This document shows positions 36,466-47,426 of a DNA stretch of 64,000 nt, piece after piece; the first letter of the stretch is position 1; each line of letters opens with the position of its first letter. The notes beneath the pieces are model-generated. The model was not told the DNA's origin, ran no database searches, and saw nothing but the letters and a program-made list of their open reading frames with translations. This DNA is from VXYL01 sp963422285 (GTDB taxonomy: Bacteria > Pseudomonadota > Gammaproteobacteria > Pseudomonadales > Azotimanducaceae), in assembly GCA_963422285.2 (NCBI GenBank), contig OY729419.2:868001-932000 (forward strand), given 5' to 3'. Position numbers and translations under genes: made by a program.

Positions 36466-37536
36466 CTAGAACTCGACAATCACGTCATGCCCGAACCTCA
36501 ATCCCGCCACCTGTGCGGCGGCTTTGATAAGTTTCATCTTTAACGAATTGTTCTCGTTCGTCGATACAAGCCAGCCGCCCGGAAGTCGCTCATGGAGCTT
36601 CCGCAAGCCAGGCCGGTCCGGGAAGATGTCCTCGGTACGCCGAGCAAGATAGCGCCGCTTGCTTCCAAGGAACGCGGGATGACTCGAGCAGCGCTGCAGG
36701 AAATCCGTATCCGCTTGCGCGAGCTCGCGCAACACGATGACCATTGCCTCCTTCGCGCTCTTGTAGGAGAACTTTCGTCCCTTCACAACGAGTACATCAC
36801 GGCGTTGCGAGGCAGAGTTCTGCGGTGGACTCTTTAGTGGGGGATGGGAGCTGTCGGCGACTAGGCCGGTACCGCTCGAATCCGCTAGAAAACCAGCGAT
36901 GTCTTCGACGGCAGGCTGAAACCCCACCTTCGATTCCACGGTTTCGGCGATCAGATCGAACAGCAGCTCGTCGCGACTTTCGACGAGCTCTCGCCACGCA
37001 CGAGGAATCGTCCGTCTGGCGACAAAGCTCTCGTGCTCTTCACGAACCGTCCTCAACACCTCGCCGGAAGCCACTCTGCCTTGCTCGAGGTAGCGCTGCA
37101 GCACGGCGGCCGACTCGCTTGCCGGAGACTCCGTCAGATCAAGCCTGAATATGCCCTGCTCGTCATAGTCGTACTCTGCTGTCGGTGCTGTCGGCAGACG
37201 GAAACTCCATGTGCGTCCATCGGTCGAGACCACAAGCTGGATACGCGCATGGAAGGCGTATTCAAGTGTCTGCCGCACCCGTCTTCTCCCTCCTGGCTGC
37301 TTCACCTCAATGAGAATCTTAACTGCCGTCGGCGGGTGGCAAAGCGCGCAGCCTATTCTGCCCTCGCCGGTCCTGTACTCTGGCGAGACCATGTTCGTGT
37401 CGTGGACTTCCCAACTCAGGTCGCTGAGGATGCGAAGGACGATCCCTTGGTAGATGTGGTAGATGGATTGCCTTTTTGGAAAGTTTCCCTCCCGAAGCTT
37501 GCGAGCGATGTCCGACACGGTCGCTTCGAGTTGCAC
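36466..37536 (-). CDS. Type I restriction HsdR_N-like protein with altered nuclease motif
   Basis: The 356-residue protein carries an N-terminal HsdR_N_2-type PD-(D/E)xK fold: QSIYHIYQGIVLRILSDLSW, then GRIGCALCHPP and ILIEVKQPG. In this family the Asp of the PD motif usually sits in a RVDFALCHPP-like stretch; here it is IGCAL, so the catalytic Asp seems replaced while the ExK half is kept. The middle part (YLEQGRVASGEVL) also fits stand-alone HsdR_N proteins. The C-terminal ~110 residues form a distinct domain (RKFSYKSAKEAMVIVLREL). Start GTG 37536 has GGAG upstream; the GTG is not certain. Composition is lower-GC than the neighbours, so it may be acquired. Confidence 0.7.
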   Translation of the reverse strand: MQLEATVSDIARKLREGNFPKRQSIYHIYQGIVLRILSDLSWEVHDTNMVSPEYRTGEGRIGCALCHPPTAVKILIEVKQPGGRRRVRQTLEYAFHARIQLVVSTDGRTWSFRLPTAPTAEYDYDEQGIFRLDLTESPASESAAVLQRYLEQGRVASGEVLRTVREEHESFVARRTIPRAWRELVESRDELLFDLIAETVESKVGFQPAVEDIAGFLADSSGTGLVADSSHPPLKSPPQNSASQRRDVLVVKGRKFSYKSAKEAMVIVLRELAQADTDFLQRCSSHPAFLGSKRRYLARRTEDIFPDRPGLRKLHERLPGGWLVSTNENNSLKMKLIKAAAQVAGLRFGHDVIVEF

Positions 37537-37585
37537 AGCGATTCTCCGTGGGGCGAGGTGCGTAGATTCCACGAGCTGGGTTCGG

Positions 37586-38551
37586 CTACGCGGCTCGGCT
37601 GGCAGTCGTCGCGCCGAACATTCGGTCCTTGGCCTCTTCGCGCAGCCGCGCCAGCTCCGCTCCGAGCGCGTCCCGCCCGGCTTGGGCGGCGGGGTCCGAG
37701 GGGTAGTAGGCAAGCTCTGTCGCTTGGTCGCCAGCGACCCGCGTGCCGATGAGCACACGCGGCTTGGCGTAGTCGTAGGGCAGCGCCCGATGCAGCAGGG
37801 CACGGTTGTCCCACAGCAGGGTGTCGCCTTCGCGCCAGCGATGACTGTAGACGCGGCTGTCGTCGGCGACCACGAAGTCCACAAGCGACTTCAGCAGCGC
37901 TCGGCTTTCTTCCCGGCACAGGCCGGGAATGCCGAAGGCATGCCTGCCGACGAACAGGTTCTTGACGCCGGTTTCCGGATGCGCCTTCACCAACGGACGC
38001 AAATACGCCTCGCCGTGGTAGATGCCTTGCGGATTCTGCGGCGGAAAGTCGCCGACGTCGTTGGCTTGGGAGTACTGAGTGGAGTGGTAGGCGCTGAGAT
38101 CGGCGATGCGATCCTTGGCGGTCTGATCCAGCGCGGCGTAGCCGGCCCGCATATCGGCCAGTTCGGTGCCGCCGCCTTGCTCGGGAACGGTGACCGCGGA
38201 CAGCATGGCGCACTTGCTGCTGATGGGCTTGTAGGTGGAATCGGTGTGCCAAGCCTCGTTGCCGACATTGGTGCGCATGACCTGGGTTTCCAGGTCGAAG
38301 ACCTCGCCGTAGGTGCCGTTGTCGAGTCTGCGCCGGTTGGACATCGGATTGGCGCCGAACTCCAGCTCCCCGAACCGCTTTCCGAAGGCGATGTTCTCAT
38401 CGTCGGTGAGGAACTGACCGGGAAACAGCAGGAAACCGTATTCGAGCAAGCCGGCCTTGACGGCCGCGAACTCGCCATCGCTCAAGCAGCCTAAGCGGAC
38501 GTCCGTGACGACCGCGCCGAAACCCTTGCCTTCAATGGGGATGATGGTCAT
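37586..38551 (-). CDS. TauD/TfdA-family Fe(II)/2-oxoglutarate dioxygenase
   Basis: The 321-residue protein starts MTIIPIEGKGFGAVVTDVRLG, the typical TauD N-terminus. The iron-binding HxD is in EAWHTDSTYKP, the distal His in LLWDNRALLHRALPYDY, and the 2-oxoglutarate Arg in KPRVLIGTRVAG. The family oxidises taurine, 2,4-D, alkyl sulfates and other small acids; the substrate here is unknown. ATG 38551 is chosen by the family start. It is divergent from the D-aminoacylase-like gene (188-base gap), which may share regulation. Confidence 0.88.
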   Translation of the reverse strand: MTIIPIEGKGFGAVVTDVRLGCLSDGEFAAVKAGLLEYGFLLFPGQFLTDDENIAFGKRFGELEFGANPMSNRRRLDNGTYGEVFDLETQVMRTNVGNEAWHTDSTYKPISSKCAMLSAVTVPEQGGGTELADMRAGYAALDQTAKDRIADLSAYHSTQYSQANDVGDFPPQNPQGIYHGEAYLRPLVKAHPETGVKNLFVGRHAFGIPGLCREESRALLKSLVDFVVADDSRVYSHRWREGDTLLWDNRALLHRALPYDYAKPRVLIGTRVAGDQATELAYYPSDPAAQAGRDALGAELARLREEAKDRMFGATTASRAA

Positions 38552-38739
38552 GTCGAATCCGTGAACCGCGACGTTGTCTCGGCAAGTATCGGCTACCACC
38601 CCTGGCGCGGTCAAACGGGAGCGTTGGCCGATGCGCAAGCGAGCCTGGGCGGCTTTCCGCATCGGGACGAGTGGAAACCGATTCGCTTTTTCCGGTCGGC
38701 GTGGACTATGATCGGGCCATCTTCACAAGCGGAAATACC

Positions 38740-40401
38740 ATGAGTCATGACCTCGTCATCAGGGGCGGTACCGTCGTGGACGGCACCGGTACCGCGCCCT
38801 TTCAAGCAGATGTCGCCGTCGACGGCGATACTATTGCGGAGATCGGCAAGGTGGCCGGTTCCGGCAAGCAGGAGATCGAAGCCGACGGCCTACACGTTTC
38901 GCCCGGCTTCGTCGATCTGCACACCCATCTCGACGCGCAGATCGGCTGGGATCGAGACGTCACCTCGGTCAGCTGGCATGGCGTCACCACGGCGCTGTTC
39001 GGCAACTGCGGCGTCACCTTCGCGCCCTGCAAGCCGGCCGACCGCGAGTTCCTCGCCGGCATGATGGAAACCGTCGAGGACATTCCCAAGCAGGCCATCC
39101 TGCACGGTCTGCCGTGGAACTGGGAGTCCTACGGCGGCTACCTGGACGCCCTCGAAGCCCTCGGCCCGTCCATCAACATCTGCGGCCTCGTGGGCCACTG
39201 CGCGACGCGCTTCTACGTGATGGGCGAACGCGCTGTGGAAGAGCCTGCCACCGAGGACGAGATCCGCCAGATCGCCGCGCTGGCCGGGCAGTCGGTGAAG
39301 GAAGGCGCGGTGGGCTTTTCCACCAACCGCTTTCCGCCCCACCGCCTGCCCGACGGCCGTTCCATCCCCGGCACCTTCGCCGATCGCGCCGAGCTGCGCG
39401 CCGTGGCCAAGGAAGTAGGTGCCCAAGGCGGCATCATGCAGACGGTTTCGGACTTCCGCGATTTCGACGCCGAGATGGACCTGATCGCCGACGAAGCGCG
39501 GATGGCGCGCGGAGCGCTGTTCAGCTCGGCGGTGGAGATCGGCACCGAGCGCCTGAACGAACGGGTGACGGCCATGCGCGGCGAAGGCCTGAACGTCACT
39601 TCGGTGACGGTGCCGCGCAGCGGCGGCGGTGTCGGCGGTCTGTCCACGGACAACTTCTTTCGCACTCCGGCATGGAACGAGCTGCGCAAGCTGGACCTCG
39701 ACGGACGGCTTGGGGCCATCCGCGACGCCGAAACCCGCCAGCGTCTGGTGGACGAAGCGAAAGCCCAAGGCGAAGCCGTGCGCAACGGCATGAAGCGCTG
39801 GTTCTACATGGGCGACGGGGCCCGGCCCTGCTACACCCAGGAGCTGTCGCAGAACCTAGTCGCGCTGGCGGAAGCGGCCGGCGAGCATCCGGTACAGACA
39901 TGGCTGCGCCTGACCGATGAAACCGACGGCAAGGCGCTGTTCCACATGCGCGGCTTCAACGTGGACCTGGACGCGCTGGCCAAGCTCATCACCACGGACT
40001 GGGCGATGCCCGGCCTCGGCGATGCCGGCGCCCACGTCAGCCAGATGATCGACTCCGGCTGGTCCACTTTCATCCTGTCGCACTGGCACCGAGACAGCGG
40101 CGTCTACTCGCTGCCGGAAGCCGTGCGCCGCATCAGCGCGGTGCCGGCGGGAGTGCTGGGGCTCGCCGACCGCGGCACGTTGGCGGTAGGCAAGCGCGCC
40201 GACATCAACGTGTTCGACATCGCCCGGCTCGAAGAGCGCATGCCGGAGATCGTCCACGACTTTCCGTTCGGCGCGCCGCGCTTCATCCAGCGCGCCGCCG
40301 GCTACAAGGCGACGGTGTGCAACGGCACCGTGGTGCTGCGCGACGACGAGCTCACCGGCGAGTACGGCGGGCGCGTACTGCGCAACGCTGCGACGGCGTA
40401 G
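38740..40401 (+). CDS. N-acyl-D-amino-acid deacylase-like amidohydrolase, paralogue
   Basis: The 553-residue protein starts MSHDLVIRGGTVVDGTG and has the metal site GFVDLHTHLDAQ, the GNCGVTFAPC block, and FSTNRFPPHRL in the middle. The C-terminal LGDAGAHVSQMIDSGWSTF carries the catalytic Asp, and RGTLAVGKRADINVFD ends the small domain. It is a paralogue of 11979-13688 (same order of motifs, moderate divergence), so the two probably serve different N-acyl or amide substrates. The terminator-like hairpin at 40414-40445 follows its stop. Confidence 0.88.
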   Translation: MSHDLVIRGGTVVDGTGTAPFQADVAVDGDTIAEIGKVAGSGKQEIEADGLHVSPGFVDLHTHLDAQIGWDRDVTSVSWHGVTTALFGNCGVTFAPCKPADREFLAGMMETVEDIPKQAILHGLPWNWESYGGYLDALEALGPSINICGLVGHCATRFYVMGERAVEEPATEDEIRQIAALAGQSVKEGAVGFSTNRFPPHRLPDGRSIPGTFADRAELRAVAKEVGAQGGIMQTVSDFRDFDAEMDLIADEARMARGALFSSAVEIGTERLNERVTAMRGEGLNVTSVTVPRSGGGVGGLSTDNFFRTPAWNELRKLDLDGRLGAIRDAETRQRLVDEAKAQGEAVRNGMKRWFYMGDGARPCYTQELSQNLVALAEAAGEHPVQTWLRLTDETDGKALFHMRGFNVDLDALAKLITTDWAMPGLGDAGAHVSQMIDSGWSTFILSHWHRDSGVYSLPEAVRRISAVPAGVLGLADRGTLAVGKRADINVFDIARLEERMPEIVHDFPFGAPRFIQRAAGYKATVCNGTVVLRDDELTGEYGGRVLRNAATA

Positions 40402-40413
40402 CCTCTACGGCGA

Positions 40414-40445
40414 CAGGGGCCAGGGCCGAACAGTCCTGGCCCCTG
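40414..40445 (+). terminator. Hairpin terminator-like element after the amidohydrolase
   Basis: CAGGGGCCAGG (40414-40424) pairs perfectly with CCTGGCCCCTG (40435-40445), an 11-bp stem with a 10-base loop. There is no T-tract. It starts 12 bases after the stop codon and separates the metabolic gene from the low-GC accessory pair. Confidence 0.6.
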
Positions 40446-40556
40446 CACGGCAGACGCCCACGCATACGGTGCGGTTGGTGTTGAGCTATCGAGTCGACTG
40501 CTGCTGAGGTTAGCGGATTCGCTGATCTTTCCTGAGGCTCGTCGCGCGGCTCTAGT

Positions 40557-40580
40557 GCCACCATGTCCAGCCATGGTGGC
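40557..40580 (+). promoter_or_regulatory. 9-bp palindrome upstream of the Panacea/two-TM pair
   Basis: GCCACCATG (40557-40565) and CATGGTGGC (40572-40580) are a perfect inverted repeat with a 6-base loop. It lies 70 bases before the first gene of the pair, the usual place for an autoregulatory operator of a toxin-antitoxin operon. An alternative is a terminator. A possible -10 (TATGCT) lies near 40615. Confidence 0.45.
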
Positions 40581-40650
40581 GACCTATCGAGATGTTCGGA
40601 CTCGCCTGATTGGATATGCTACGAGGCTAGCTGTTTAGGAGAACCATACC

Positions 40651-41100
40651 ATGATAGCCCAGCCCCCGGCAATGGTAGCAGAGCAGATACTCTGGATTCG
40701 CCGAGAGGTTGAAACGACACCCATGCATGTCATCAAGCTGGTTTACCTGTGCCATGGCTGGATGCTCGGCATCAAGGGATGCAATCTGATAAACGAACCA
40801 GCGGAGGCGTGGCAGTACGGCCCAGTGGTACCGAGCACATATCACCGATACAAGTCCTTTGGCGGTAACCCGATCACCGCAGAACCCTTGGACCGTACTA
40901 CCAATTTGGACGCCGGCCAGAACGAACTCGTTGAGGCTGTCGTTCAAGCGTACCGCGAGTACACCGGGTGGATGCTGTCGTCCATAACACATCAACCAGA
41001 CACGCCTTGGGCCAAGGTCTACAAGAATGGTCGTGGCGAAGGAGCCATCATCCCAAACGAACTAATACAGCAACACTACAAGGATCGCGTTAACGCCTAG
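40651..41100 (+). CDS. Panacea/DUF4065 (SocA-like) putative antitoxin
   Basis: The 149-residue protein fits the Panacea domain: VIKLVYLCHGWMLGIKGC near the start, AEAWQYGPVVPSTYHRYKSF in the middle, and EYTGWMLSSITHQPDTPW toward the end, the most conserved block. Panacea (PanA) proteins are known antitoxins that neutralise very diverse toxins encoded next to them, including small membrane toxins. AGGAG lies nine bases before ATG 40651. The downstream two-TM protein starts nine bases after its stop, so they form an operon. The clearly lower G+C than the surrounding genes supports horizontal acquisition. Confidence 0.82.
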   Translation: MIAQPPAMVAEQILWIRREVETTPMHVIKLVYLCHGWMLGIKGCNLINEPAEAWQYGPVVPSTYHRYKSFGGNPITAEPLDRTTNLDAGQNELVEAVVQAYREYTGWMLSSITHQPDTPWAKVYKNGRGEGAIIPNELIQQHYKDRVNA

Positions 41101-41109
41101 CGTCAAAAG

Positions 41110-41448
41110 ATGCCCAATCTGCCGCCGATACGTCCCGAGCAAACGCCGGACAGTGATCCTCGAGCGAAAACAGAGATGTCCGCCCTGGAACAACAGGAAT
41201 TAGATGCAAAGGGCAATGAGCATGCACGCAAGGAGAAGCTGCGAAATGTATTCGGATTAGGCGTCAGGGTGCTTCTCGTCGTGGCCTTTGGCCTAATCGT
41301 CTCGGCACTCGTCGTATTGGCATGGCACTACCTTGGGCCAAAAGAGTACTGGTGGGTATCGGAAAACAAGCTCCAGACCATCAGTACCGTGCTCTTTAGC
41401 GGCACCCTCTTTGTGTTCCTTGGCTTATACATACGCGACCGGGTGTAA
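41110..41448 (+). CDS. Small two-TM membrane protein, putative PanT toxin
   Basis: The 112-residue protein has a charged cytoplasmic N-terminus (ALEQQELDAKGNEHARKEKL), a first TM helix near residues 50-72 (VRVLLVVAFGLIVSALVVLA), then YWWVSENKLQTISTVLFSG, a likely second TM at 93-107 and a basic end (YIRDRV). Similar small proteins with a K/N-L-x-x-I-x-x-x-LFSG segment occur beside Panacea genes. A membrane-acting toxin of a PanAT pair is the best guess, as that family is known to include membrane-damaging toxins; this is inference. The start ATG 41110 is close to the upstream stop; no strong ribosome binding site. Confidence 0.65.
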   Translation: MPNLPPIRPEQTPDSDPRAKTEMSALEQQELDAKGNEHARKEKLRNVFGLGVRVLLVVAFGLIVSALVVLAWHYLGPKEYWWVSENKLQTISTVLFSGTLFVFLGLYIRDRV

Positions 41449-41640
41449 GAAGTCCGGCCTTGGCTCAGAGGAGTCCGCGATTCCTGCTTTCAATGCTCTG
41501 CCGGCAGGCTCGACGAAGCCGCCGTAGTCCGTTTGATCGCCGAATAAACGCATATCCTATTCCCGCCCTCAAGCGACCAGCCAGTCGCCTGAGGGCGGAT
41601 CGTCACATGGCTCAACCACGGCCGGCACTATGGCCAGTGC

Positions 41641-42087
41641 TCAGGATTCGCTCGCCATCGCCGCCATGCGCTGGTTGATCTCTGCCGGAGTCAGCTGCTC
41701 GATCACGGTGCAGATGGTCCAGCGATTGCCGCCGGCGTCGACGACGGTGGCCGCGCGATAGCCGTAGAACTGATTGGTCGGCGCCGCCAGGGACTTCGCG
41801 CCGGCATCCAAGGCGCGCTGGTAGCTCGCATCCACCGCATCCGCGTCGTAGACATAGAACGACAGCGACGCCGGCATCGGCTCGTCGCCCGGCATGGGCT
41901 CGCCGAGCATCACCACCGAATCGCCGATCATGACTTCGGCGTGGGCCACCGAATCGTTAGGGCCGTCGTAGCGCTCGACCACCTTGCCGCCGAACGCCTG
42001 CTCGACAAAGGAAAGGACATCCCCGGCGTTGCGCACGGAAGCGCCCGGGGTAACGACATGATGGCCGTCGGGACGTGGAAAAGCCAT
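41641..42087 (-). CDS. VOC/PhnB-like glyoxalase-fold protein
   Basis: The 148-residue protein starts MAFPRPDGHHVVTPGASVRN and continues AGDVLSFVEQAFGGKVVERY and HAEVMIGDSVVMLGEPMPG, which is the PhnB-like branch of the VOC superfamily (the same fold as DinG-independent 3-demethylubiquinone/PhnB proteins). The end is NRWTICTVIEQLTPAEI. Activity cannot be assigned. ATG 42087 follows AGGAG; a longer start at 42210 would add a non-family tail. It lies downstream of the Yej-type transporter on the same strand (163-base gap). No gene is seen in 41449-41640. Confidence 0.82.
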   Translation of the reverse strand: MAFPRPDGHHVVTPGASVRNAGDVLSFVEQAFGGKVVERYDGPNDSVAHAEVMIGDSVVMLGEPMPGDEPMPASLSFYVYDADAVDASYQRALDAGAKSLAAPTNQFYGYRAATVVDAGGNRWTICTVIEQLTPAEINQRMAAMASES

Positions 42088-42250
42088 GAGGGCTCCTGGC
42101 AGCAATGAAAGAGCGCGCACCATACCGACGCCAACGCCCCGAGTCCAGGTCGAGAGTTCCCAACGAGACGCAAGCCCAGGGCGAATTTTCAACCGGCGGC
42201 TCGTGCCCATGCCGCCACTGGATCCTTGACGCCGTTCCTGGCTGCGAATC

Positions 42251-44265
<2,015 letters not shown>

Positions 44266-44269
<4 letters not shown>

Positions 44270-46233
44270 GATCCCGGCACGACCTCGGAGCGGAACTGGT
44301 CGTACACCTGGATCGACGGCGGCCAAGTCTCGTCGCTGCGCCCAGCCGCCAGAGTCTCCTGCTTGCGCTCCGAATCGATCCAATGCACGAACAACTGGCC
44401 GGGGCTGCTCGAATGCTTGTGGTTGAAATCGGCCGGAAAACGCACCCAGCGCCAGTAGCCGATGCGGTAGAAGTCTTGCACGTAGCCCGGCACGAACGAT
44501 GCGTACTCATGGTGCAGCTCCGCCATCCGGTGGGCGAGGCGAGGCATTTCGTCGGCGTCGTCGCTGGCTCGGTAGCGGTCGATCAGGCGGTCCATTTCGA
44601 GAATCGCAAGAGCTTCTAGGTTGTTGGTCTGGGTCTTCGGCTTGCGTTCGGGATTGACGCTGCCGTCGGCCAGGAACGCTTGGTCGTAGGCGTTCGCCGA
44701 GTGGTAGGTTTCCCAGAAACGCGGATACATCTCCAGCCCCACGCCGAAGGCCGAGAAGTGGATGTCGTGCTGCTTCTCCTGCACCTTCTTCCAGCCGGCG
44801 GTGCCGTCTAGCACCTCGATGCGGAACTCGAGACCGGCCTTGGCCGCTTCCTCCCTGAGGATGGTGAGCACATCCTTGAGAACTTCGTAGCCGGTGGAGA
44901 GGGTAAAGGCGAGACGACGGCCGTTCGCGCCCGTGAGAATGCCGTCCGGCCCGCGGCTTGCGAAGCCCGCCTTGGCGAAGGCGGCGAGCGCGGCGTCGAT
45001 GTCGAAATCCCTGGCGCGCAGGGTCGGATGCGAGAACTCGCCGTAGCCGTCCGAAGACGTTCTCATGCGCGCGAAGTCGTCGCGGAAGAACTTCTCGATC
45101 ACCAGCTGCCAATTGGTAGCATGGTTGATGCCTACCCGGATATCGCGATTGTCCAGCAACGGTCGGGAGGTGTTGATCCACAGGCCGTAGGTAGGGCGGG
45201 GCCGCTGGTTGAAGAAGGTGGTCTTGTGGATGTGGCCGGCCTGCACGTCCGGGTCGTCGTCGGGCAGCTTCTCGTACCAGTACTCGGCCAGATTGAGGCC
45301 GAACTGATCGATGTCGCCGCGCTTGAAGGCCTCGAACGCCTTCGACGTATCGCGGATCACGGTGAGCAGGATGCGGTCCGCGTTGAAGCGGTTGCGCCAG
45401 AATTTCTTCGACTTCGCCCACCAGTCCTTGTTGCGGGTGAGCGCGATGGAATGTCCTTTGCGGATGTCCTCGTCGCGCACCACGTAGGCCCCGGTGGTGG
45501 GGGCGAACCGCCACTGGTAGCGCTCCACGAAGTCGTCGCCGAGTTCGCGGTAGAAGTGCCTCGGCCTCGGGCCGAGGCCGAGAACGCGCACATCCATGTC
45601 CGGCTTGGCCGCCGCCACGGCAACCGAGAATGTGTAGTCGTCGTACTTGGTGATGTTGGTGTACTGCGTACCGTACCAGTTGTTGTACCAGGGCGCCTGG
45701 ATGTACGGCGACTGGAAGAAGAAGAACATGAACAGGAAATCGTCCGCGGTCACCGGCACGTCGTCGGACCAGCGCACCGCCGGGTCGAGTCGGACGTAGA
45801 CGGTTTTGGTCTCCCGGGACACCGCCCACTCCTTGGCGAGGCCCGGGTAGAGTTCGAACTCGTCCGGGTGCCGATGGGCCAGCGACATCGCCACGTTGTC
45901 CAGAAGCCAGGGCCGAAAGGAACCGTTGGAATCCGGCCCAACGGTGCGCAACGTGCGCGGAAAGTCCTGGATCGAGCCGTACTGCACACCGCCCTTGACG
46001 GCTTCCGGAGAGCCGATGTCGGGCAGGTGGGAACCATCCTGCCAGATCAGGTCCGCGGGCAAATCGTCGATGGTCTTGAAGTGAAAGAAATCGGGATGGT
46101 CGGCATAGTACGCCTGCACCTCGGCGCTGATGTCCGGGCCGGGCTCGGGCGCCGGCTCTTGGCCTACGTCCACGTCGAACTCGCCGCAGCCGGCGAGCAG
46201 CGCCGCGGCCAGGGGAATCGTCAATATGCGCAT
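44266..46233 (-). CDS. yejA: Yej-type peptide/nickel-family solute-binding lipoprotein
   Basis: The 655-residue protein starts with a lipoprotein signal peptide (LTIPLAAALLAGC), so it is anchored in the periplasm, which is unlike the soluble E. coli YejA. It has the SBP_bac_5 fold: RTVGPDSNGSFRPWLLDN, EFELYPGLAKEWAVS, FYRELGDDFVERYQ-type segments and many aromatic residues around the ligand cleft. It should capture peptide-like ligands for the YejB/E/F permease. The operon order is B-E-A-F, with a four-base overlap to yejF. Ligand unknown. Confidence 0.88.
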
Positions 46234-46264
46234 GTCGGGCCTCTCTCTCGTTTCGGGGATTTCG

Positions 46265-47419
46265 CTACTGGTAGATGGTGAACTTGCGCGGATCGAACGA
46301 TTCGCGCACGGCTTCGCCGACGAAGGTGACCAGGGTCAGCAGCAGCACCAAGGTGACGAAGGCGGAGGTGACGATCCAAGGCGCGGTGCGCAGCGTCGCC
46401 GTGCCCTGCTTGAGCAATTCGCCGAGGCTCGGCGTCGGCGGCGGCAGGCCGAAGCCGAGGAAGTCCAGCGAAGTGATGGCGGTAATCGCGGCGACCACGG
46501 TGAACGGCATGAAGGTGACCAGCGTGGAAACCACGTTGGGCAGGATGTGGCGAAAGACGATGCGAACGTGGGAGGCGCCGATAAGACGCGCCGCCGCGGT
46601 GTAGTCCCGCGCTTTCTCCTTGTAGGTTTCCGTGCGCATGTAGTAGGTCATCGACGTCCACGAGAACAGCACCATCACGGTGAGCAGGATGCCGATTCGG
46701 GCACCCACTGAAAAGGAGGAAGGAATCACCGAAAAGACGATGATCACCATGTAGAGAAACGGCACATTCGACCAGATCTCGATGAAGCGCTGAAACAGCA
46801 GGTCGAACAGCCCGCCGAAGTAGCCCATGGCGCAGCCGACGGCAATGCCGATGAGATACACCGACGCCATGAATCCCAGCGAAAAGAGCAGCGCGATGCG
46901 CGTGCCGTAGAATAGGCGAGCCAGGATGTCGCGGCTGGTGGTGTCCGTACCGAGGTAGTGTTCGGCGGCCAACGAGGGCGGCTCCGGCTTGTACACGCTG
47001 CCAACGGCGTGGCTCTCGAACGGGGAATAGGGCACGGGCGGCATGAGCACCCAGTTGCCTTCGCCCTCGGCCTCGAAGCGCTCCTGCAGTTCCCGATAGT
47101 TGGTCTCGTAGCCATAGTCCAGGCCGAAATCCGTGCCAGGATGGAACGCGGTGTAGGTTGGGAAGTGCCAGGTGCCTTGGTAGTAGACGATCAGCGCCCG
47201 GTTGTGTACCAGCAGTTCGCCCAACAGACTGACGATCAGCAGCGCCGCCAGCACCAGGAAGCTCCAGTAGCCGCGCCGGATATCGCGGAAGCGGCGCAGC
47301 TTGCGCAGCGTTTGGGGATTCAACGCGAACATCGACTGGCGAGCCGGCACCTCGGTTCGAGGGTGCGCAATCTCTGCGGATACCGCCTGCGACTCATCCG
47401 TAATCCTTTTCCGCGTCAA
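46265..47419 (-). CDS. yejE: Yej-type ABC permease (YejE)
   Basis: The 384-residue permease has the typical YejE opening LRRFRDIRRGYWSFLVLAAL, a long periplasmic loop (IVYYQGTWHFPTYTAFHPG; LGTDTTSRDILARLFYGTR), and the inner EAA motif TAAARLIGASHVRIVFRHIL. It ends with FVGEAVRESFDPRKFTIYQ, which matches YejE. About six TM helices. TTG 47419 is used; ATG 47332 (MFALNPQTLRKL) is a strong alternative because E. coli YejE starts near there. It lies seven bases after yejB and 31 bases before yejA. Confidence 0.88.
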   Translation of the reverse strand: MTRKRITDESQAVSAEIAHPRTEVPARQSMFALNPQTLRKLRRFRDIRRGYWSFLVLAALLIVSLLGELLVHNRALIVYYQGTWHFPTYTAFHPGTDFGLDYGYETNYRELQERFEAEGEGNWVLMPPVPYSPFESHAVGSVYKPEPPSLAAEHYLGTDTTSRDILARLFYGTRIALLFSLGFMASVYLIGIAVGCAMGYFGGLFDLLFQRFIEIWSNVPFLYMVIIVFSVIPSSFSVGARIGILLTVMVLFSWTSMTYYMRTETYKEKARDYTAAARLIGASHVRIVFRHILPNVVSTLVTFMPFTVVAAITAITSLDFLGFGLPPPTPSLGELLKQGTATLRTAPWIVTSAFVTLVLLLTLVTFVGEAVRESFDPRKFTIYQ

Positions 47420-47426
47420 GGTGAAG

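Noticed and set aside
45558..45578. Palindrome GCCTCGGCC-TCG-GGCCGAGGC
   Set aside because: It lies within the solute-binding protein coding sequence (LGLGPRPRH) and is explained by codon choice at high G+C.
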